From Pontiella desulfatans (GTDB taxonomy: Bacteria; Verrucomicrobiota; Kiritimatiellia; Kiritimatiellales; Pontiellaceae), in contig NZ_CAAHFG010000001.1 in assembly GCF_900890425.1 (NCBI RefSeq), positions 2,914,001 through 2,978,000 on the forward strand: a DNA stretch of 64,000 nt, written 5' to 3'. Position numbers and translations under genes: made by a program. Numbering within the stretch: position 1 is the stretch's first letter; the number at the start of each line of letters is the position of its first letter. Below the pieces are notes generated by a model. The model did not search any database. It saw only the letters and a list, made by a program, of their open reading frames with translations, and was not told where the DNA came from. Of this stretch, positions 59,308 through 64,000 are shown piece after piece.

Positions 59308-61713
59308 TTAAAACTCAGATCGTTGAATCGTTCGCTTCGCGTTCTGCTTGATTTCAAAGGATTTCACTTCTGACCCGTAACGCACCTTACAGGGGGTACC
59401 TGCCAATGAGGTGATTGCCGCCTGTTCCAGTTCGCCGTCTTTCCAGGAAACATCCACCACAAATCCGCCGCGTGCCTTCAAGCCTTTGAACGATCCATTC
59501 TTCCAATCATCCGGCAAAGCCGGTAACAGGTGAATCTCCCCTTCATGGGATTGGATCAACAACTCGGCAACCCCGGCCGTGAAACCGAAATTCGCATCGA
59601 TCTGGAACAACACGCCCTTGGGCTTAATCTTGCTGAACAGGTTGTCCATGGTGTTTTGCGCTAAAAGGTTTGAGAGAAGAAACCGTGCTTTATTCCCGTC
59701 ATACAAGCGCGCAGCACAACTCACTTTCCAGGCCCCGCTCCACCCCGTTCCGTAGTCCCCCCTCTTCAAAAATGATTTTTCAGCAGCCTCGTATAGTTCC
59801 GGGGTGCGCTTGGCTGTGATCTGGCTTAACGGATACAGGCCGATGATATGGGAAAGATGCCGATGATAGGGCTGTGTTTCCGTCACTTCCACTCCCCACT
59901 CGAGGATTGACCCGTCAGCGCCGATACGCGGTTCCTCCAAGTTCTTTAATACCTTTTCCACTTCAGTCGTAAAGGCATCCTCAACGCCCAGGATCGCGGC
60001 GGCTTCCAGATAGTCGGTCAAGGATTGCCAGAAGATCGACAAATCATACGCCGTGCCAATGGCGACCTCCGCCTCGACCTCTTCACCGGTCTCGGTTTTG
60101 TATGAAAACGTATTCTCAGGTGAACAGCTCACCCTGCCGACCAGTTTTCCGGTACGCGGGTCTTCCTTCAACCAGCTCACGGCGAATTCCGCAGCTTCTT
60201 TGAGTACTGGGAATGCGTCGTTTTTCAGATAGTCCGAATCCTGCGTAAAGCGGTAATGCTCCATGAGATGACTCATCGCCCAGTGCCCGTTTACCATGGA
60301 TCCGCCCCAACGCGGCCTACGTGGCAATGACGCGGCACCAAACCACCCATCCGCTGTAATGGCAGAGCACACTCCTTCGGCCCCAAGACTTTCCGCCATG
60401 ACCCGGCCTTCATCCCGCAATTTATCCAACATCCATAGCATCGGACGATGACATTCCGACAGATTGCACACCTCGGCCGGCCAATAATTCATTTGGACAT
60501 TCACATCAAAATGAAAATCAGCGCCCCACGGATTCAGTAATTTGTGCGCCCATATGCCTTGCAGATTCGCCGGCATCGTTCCCGGACGGGAACTGCATGC
60601 CAAGAGGTATCGGCCAAACTGAAAGTACGTCTCGAGCAGGTCAGGGTCGGCATGCCCATCCTTGAGTCGTTTGATCCGCTCTGGTGTTGAAAGCGCGGTG
60701 ATCGCTTCCGGGCTATCTCCAATATCAAACTCACATCTCGCCATTAAGGCAGACAAACTCGACGCCGACTCATTGTAGATGCTATCCCAGCTTTTTGCTG
60801 CAACAGCAGCCAAATCGTCTTCCGCGCGCGTTTTCCAGCCGTCGGAAAGAGGCTCTCGCGGTGATTTCCGGTTATAATCCGTCGCGCAGGTGATCAAGAT
60901 CACGACCGATTGCGCACCACGAATCTCCAGATGATCATCGACTCCGCGTACAACGCCGCCTTCAGGAACCACCTTGATCAGCGTATAAAAAGACGTGCCA
61001 AACTGATATGGCTCCTTGGCGTATTGTGCACGCCCCTCAAAAACAAGCTCATGATCCGATCGCGCTTTCCCCCGGGTTTCCAGTTCAGGCCGAGTCATCG
61101 ACAAGTCGAAGTTCAGTCCCTTCTTTTCAGTTGAACGGATCTCGATTGCAATACAATCGTCTACCGGACTGGATACAATTTTCTGAATCAATGAGCCACC
61201 ACCTTGCAGTGCCTGATTGACCGTAATCAGTCCGGTGTTCAGATCAAGTTCCCGGAGGGTTCCCTCTGTCAATGTGTGTTGCGAAGCAGGCTCTACATGC
61301 GTGATCCATAAATCCCCCAAGGTCTGATAGGATCCCTGACGCCCCCTCACGATAACCTCTTTTTCCATGATCTCATGAGCCGCCCGATAATCCCCCTTCA
61401 GGCAAAGGTTCCACATCTTGTCATAGCTGGACTCTGTACCCGGCTTATGCCGGTTAATTGGAGCCTGGGCCCAGATCGTATCCTCATTCAGCTGGATATG
61501 TTCTTTGGGATAAGAGCCAAACACCATGGCCCCCAGACGGCCGTTTCCTACAGGCAGTGCTTCACTCCATTCTTTTGCCGGCGTATGGGATAAGACCGTA
61601 TGCCTCTGCTTCCATGGGGCTGGTTGCAGTTCTTCTCCCGTGCAAAGACTGCCAATCGATATTGCACAGCACAGGATCGCGATATTCATTCGAGTGTTAT
61701 TTGTGTTCTTCAA
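59308..61713 (-). CDS. Alpha-L-fucosidase-like enzyme, GH95
   Basis: Second GH95 enzyme, 801 residues, with signal peptide ending near ISIGSLCTG. Super-sandwich opening PAKEWSEALPVGNGRLGAM and LNEDTIWAQAP, where the typical family block is fully conserved. Barrel: RPGTMPANLQGIWAHKLLNPW, N405-V-Q-M-N409 pair, SCSPENTFSYKT with general acid E533, HRHLSHIIGLYPLSQI, VLFQIDANFGFTAG with base D706. C-terminal sheet with HLLPALPDDWKNGSFKGLKA. Motifs are closer to canonical fucosidases than in the 55324 paralogue, so the two may differ in linkage or accept galactosyl groups. Upstream sulfatase ends 18 bp before this start, so the group is one operon. Confidence 0.95.
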   Translation of the reverse strand: MKNTNNTRMNIAILCCAISIGSLCTGEELQPAPWKQRHTVLSHTPAKEWSEALPVGNGRLGAMVFGSYPKEHIQLNEDTIWAQAPINRHKPGTESSYDKMWNLCLKGDYRAAHEIMEKEVIVRGRQGSYQTLGDLWITHVEPASQHTLTEGTLRELDLNTGLITVNQALQGGGSLIQKIVSSPVDDCIAIEIRSTEKKGLNFDLSMTRPELETRGKARSDHELVFEGRAQYAKEPYQFGTSFYTLIKVVPEGGVVRGVDDHLEIRGAQSVVILITCATDYNRKSPREPLSDGWKTRAEDDLAAVAAKSWDSIYNESASSLSALMARCEFDIGDSPEAITALSTPERIKRLKDGHADPDLLETYFQFGRYLLACSSRPGTMPANLQGIWAHKLLNPWGADFHFDVNVQMNYWPAEVCNLSECHRPMLWMLDKLRDEGRVMAESLGAEGVCSAITADGWFGAASLPRRPRWGGSMVNGHWAMSHLMEHYRFTQDSDYLKNDAFPVLKEAAEFAVSWLKEDPRTGKLVGRVSCSPENTFSYKTETGEEVEAEVAIGTAYDLSIFWQSLTDYLEAAAILGVEDAFTTEVEKVLKNLEEPRIGADGSILEWGVEVTETQPYHRHLSHIIGLYPLSQITAKRTPELYEAAEKSFLKRGDYGTGWSGAWKVSCAARLYDGNKARFLLSNLLAQNTMDNLFSKIKPKGVLFQIDANFGFTAGVAELLIQSHEGEIHLLPALPDDWKNGSFKGLKARGGFVVDVSWKDGELEQAAITSLAGTPCKVRYGSEVKSFEIKQNAKRTIQRSEF

Positions 61714-61731
61714 AGATGTACCTTTTACCCT

Positions 61732-63282
61732 CTATTCAAAGTCCTTCATCGAATCTGCGGCCAGGATTTTGCTCAACATCTCGCGCAGTTGTTGAGCCAT
61801 TTCCGGGTTGCTCTCGACAAGGTTGTTCTGCTCGCCGATATCCTCAGCGAGGTTATAGAGCTGTTCCGGATCCTTTGTCTTCTTACGACCCGGAATATAT
61901 TTCCAGTTTTTGTAGCGAAGCGCCTTTTGCGCTTTAAACCCCTGGAGCAGGTAGTCGACGCCTTGGTCTGACTCGCCCATAAATACCGGAAGCAAATCAC
62001 GGCTATCCTTGGCTGCGCCTTCGGGAAGCTCCATATCGAGCAAGCTCGCAAACGAGACGAACAGGTCGATTTGCCCCACGGTCGCAGCGGAAACGCCCGG
62101 CTTGATTCTGGCCGGCCAGCTGACCACAAACGGTACGCGCGTACCGCCATCGTGCGGCATATACTTTCCGCCACGATACGGACCCGATCCGTCGTGCCCG
62201 CGATCGAATTCCTCGCCGGGATTATTTTTTCTATCGATCGTGGCGCCGTCCTCGTAGCCGTCGATATAAACGGGGCCGTTATCGCTACTGAAGACAACAA
62301 TTGTATTTTCGAGCACGCCCTTTTCCTTGAGTGCCTTGATGATTTCGCCGACTTTCCAGTCGAACTCGACCATCGAATCGCCGCGCGGACCGAGCTTGGT
62401 TTTTCCCTGAAAACGCTTATTGGGCGTACGCGGTGTGTGGATCGCCTGCGACGGGAAGTAGAGGAAAAAGGGCTCGTCTTTTTTCTGCTTGGCAATGAAC
62501 TTGCGGGCCTCATCAACCATTACATCCGAGATCGTGTAATCGTCCCAAAGTGCGGCTTTTCCGCCCACCATATGGCCGATACGCCCGATGCCGTTGATCA
62601 CGCTGCCGTTGTGGCCTTTGGCGCTTTTCATGGTCGTCATCGCTTCCGGATTGGCTTTCCCATTCGGATATTGCGTGCTGTTCGGCTTATCAGTAATCGG
62701 CTTGCCGGAGATATAGATCGGGTCGTTCGGATCCAGATTCACTACGCGGTGATTCCGCAAAAAGACACACGGCACGCGGTCGTTCGTGCTCGGGATCAGG
62801 AAGGAATAATCGAATCCGATTTCGAGCGGCCCCGGCTTCACTTCGCCATTCCAGTCCGCATTACCAACACGGCCTTCGCCGGGGCCGATACCCAAGTGCC
62901 ATTTACCGATAACGGCGGTGTTGTAGCCCGCTTTTTTGAACAGGTCCGGCAGGGTGAAGGTGTCCGGCTGAATGGCAAGCGGGCCACCCGGAGCAATAAC
63001 GCTCAATCCGCTGCGAAGCGGATGCGATCCGGTCAGCATCGCAAAGCGTGAAGGCGAGCAAACCGAAGAGGAGCAGTGTCCGTCGGTGAAGATGATGCCG
63101 CGTTTCGCGAGGGCATCAATATTCGGGGTCGGAATCAGTTTAGAACCGCCATATCCGACATCGCCGCATCCGACGTCATCGCCGTAAAGAATCACTACAT
63201 TGGGGCGCGGCGCGGCCAGCGTTGAAAGCGCACCCATCCACATCATTGCGACTAATGCCGCGGTCATCGTTTTTTTCATCAT
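61732..63282 (-). CDS. Sulfatase (type I)
   Basis: Secreted sulfatase of 516 residues. Signal peptide (ALVAMMWMGALSTLAA), NVVILYGDDVGCGDVGYGG with Asp pair 35-36, maturation motif C75-S-P-S-R, VIGKWHLGIGPGEGRVGN, FLYFPSQAIHTPRTPNKRF, IVVFSSDNGPVYIDGYEDG, and SGPYRGGKYMPHDGGTRVPFVV. The C-terminal part has YRNKNWKYIPGRK-like sequence and NLAEDIGEQNNLVESNPE. Such a Y-x-G-D-D start with the GPYRGGK block fits arylsulfatase A-type enzymes. The gene begins after a 118-bp gap with a long inverted repeat, and could be the head of the GH95 operon. Confidence 0.95.
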   Translation of the reverse strand: MMKKTMTAALVAMMWMGALSTLAAPRPNVVILYGDDVGCGDVGYGGSKLIPTPNIDALAKRGIIFTDGHCSSSVCSPSRFAMLTGSHPLRSGLSVIAPGGPLAIQPDTFTLPDLFKKAGYNTAVIGKWHLGIGPGEGRVGNADWNGEVKPGPLEIGFDYSFLIPSTNDRVPCVFLRNHRVVNLDPNDPIYISGKPITDKPNSTQYPNGKANPEAMTTMKSAKGHNGSVINGIGRIGHMVGGKAALWDDYTISDVMVDEARKFIAKQKKDEPFFLYFPSQAIHTPRTPNKRFQGKTKLGPRGDSMVEFDWKVGEIIKALKEKGVLENTIVVFSSDNGPVYIDGYEDGATIDRKNNPGEEFDRGHDGSGPYRGGKYMPHDGGTRVPFVVSWPARIKPGVSAATVGQIDLFVSFASLLDMELPEGAAKDSRDLLPVFMGESDQGVDYLLQGFKAQKALRYKNWKYIPGRKKTKDPEQLYNLAEDIGEQNNLVESNPEMAQQLREMLSKILAADSMKDFE

Positions 63283-63321
63283 ACCTATCTCCTATTCATC
63301 CTTTTGATTCTTCCCATAAGT

Positions 63322-63391
63322 ATGTTGTTCCGCCTTCAGGCGGCTCGCTTGAGCAGCTCTGCGGAATGGCCGCCTAAAGGCGGAACAACAT
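63322..63391. repeat. 70-bp inverted repeat between two sulfatase genes
   Basis: ATGTTGTTCCGCCTTCAGGC (63322 on) pairs with GCCTAAAGGCGGAACAACAT ending 63391; 21 of 22 positions match, with a 26-bp loop rich in GCTC/GAGC. Each arm also contains its own smaller palindrome (CCGCCTTCAGGCGG and CCGCCTAAAGGCGG). In RNA it would form a strong hairpin after the 63401 gene's stop. The gap shows no other signal. Confidence 0.8.
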
Positions 63392-63400
63392 GCCTTCCCC

Positions 63401-64000
63401 CTACTCTTTTGCCTTTTTATTCTTTTTGGCCTTCATCTTTTCGAGATTCTTTGCGCTCAGTTTGCGCTCTGTTCCCGGACCGTCTTTCGGGATTCCGGTT
63501 TTACGATCCAGATATCCCTTATAATGACCGGCGCCTTTGAACGGATAATCGCCCACCTTAACCAACTCCTCTTTCAGCCGTTCTGCCATCTTCGTCTGAA
63601 GCGCTTTTGCTTCCGGATTTCCATACAGATTGTTCATTTGATACGGATCTTTTTCGCAATCGAACAGGAGTTTTTCTCCGTTATCCGCCTGCTCGGCATA
63701 CCAGTAGCGGGCGGTGCGAACGCCGCGGTACGGGATGCGTAAAGTCGATTGAGGCTTGATCTGCATCGTCAATGCCGCGCGGCCGATCTCTTTGCCCGGT
63801 TCTTTAATCAATACCGAAAGGTCTTCGCCTTCAATCGTGTCCGGGATCTCAATATCCGTCAGCGCGAGCAAGGTCGGCAGAATATCGGGCGTATTGAGCG
63901 GGGTTTTAATTTTCCGCGCTTTTCCGTCAGTCAACGGAGGATAGCGGAACAGGAACGGAACCAGGTTCGCCTCATCATACGGATGGAGCTTTGCGCTGGG
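63401..64000 (-). CDS. Sulfatase, 5' part beyond window
   Basis: C-terminal 200 residues of a sulfatase whose start lies past 64000; the frame is open to the edge. Visible blocks: LHPYDEANLVPFLFRYPPL, TPLNTPDILPTLLALTDIEI (domain bridging the fold), EDLSVLIKEPGKE, TLRIPYRGVRTARYWYAEQ and KLLFDCEKDPYQMNNLYGN, which mark the C-terminal subdomain. It ends with a basic tail (MKAKKNKKAKE). The catalytic motif is outside the window. It is followed after a long inverted repeat by the next sulfatase. Confidence 0.9.
   Translation of the reverse strand, partial: PSAKLHPYDEANLVPFLFRYPPLTDGKARKIKTPLNTPDILPTLLALTDIEIPDTIEGEDLSVLIKEPGKEIGRAALTMQIKPQSTLRIPYRGVRTARYWYAEQADNGEKLLFDCEKDPYQMNNLYGNPEAKALQTKMAERLKEELVKVGDYPFKGAGHYKGYLDRKTGIPKDGPGTERKLSAKNLEKMKAKKNKKAKE

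Noticed and set aside
1-64000. CRISPR arrays, tRNA or rRNA genes
   Set aside because: No regularly spaced repeats and no tRNA- or rRNA-like sequence noticed on either strand.

Overview
The window reads as a dense sulfated-polysaccharide utilisation region from a marine anaerobic bacterium of the Kiritimatiellota (Pontiella-like) or a close PVC-group relative. This placement is an inference from gene content. It rests on 18 sulfatase loci in 64 kb, rhamnosidases (GH78, GH106) and fucosidases (GH95) interleaved with them, mostly Sec signal peptides, no SusC/SusD pair, and many short dispersed repeats between genes. Apart from the two IS630 reading frames and a truncated integrase, every gene lies on the minus strand, so transcription runs from 64000 towards 1. 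Junctions are tight, often ATGA or TAATG overlaps, which suggests a few long operons.

Layout in the direction of transcription: 64000-53638 holds four sulfatases (one cut by the window edge) alternating with two GH95 enzymes. 53500-50841 is a two-gene unit of a UroD-family protein and a sugar-porter MFS transporter. 50840-48560 is an insertion-sequence scar with an intact IS4-type transposase and a 5'-truncated integrase. 48436-39287 carries a six-hairpin glycosidase, a sulfatase, a GH2 beta-galactosidase and a sulfatase with a C-terminal carbohydrate-binding domain. 39273-28195 is a tight run of four sulfatases, an alpha/beta-hydrolase, a jelly-roll protein, an unassigned TIM-barrel protein and a lactonase-like amidohydrolase. 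27918-21278 has a sulfatase, two GH5-like genes (one headless), a GPH transporter and a sulfatase whose catalytic Cys is Phe. 21230-18458 is a sulfatase split by an IS630 element. 18014-13781 contains an unassigned 314-residue protein, a Tat-exported sulfatase, and a chimera that seems to be a collapsed second copy of that pair. 13692-1 holds another sulfatase, a GH5-like enzyme, a sialate-O-acetylesterase-like esterase, GH106, GH78 and two sulfatases, the last cut by the window edge.

Together the genes suggest stepwise desulfation, deacetylation and exo-cleavage of a sulfated glycan containing rhamnose, fucose and galactose residues, followed by MFS uptake of the sugars. The exact polysaccharide cannot be told from sequence. 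No sulfatase-maturing radical-SAM enzyme, regulator or outer-membrane porin lies in the window.

The most unusual signals are: (1) short palindromic or tandem repeats carried in frame inside secreted-enzyme genes, three in the esterase gene alone, resembling Rickettsia palindromic elements; (2) a headless sulfatase fused to an unassigned domain; (3) a Cys-to-Phe sulfatase; (4) a cleanly reconstructable IS630 insertion; (5) several decaying gene relics. The locus looks like a sulfatase array still being duplicated, fused and lost.
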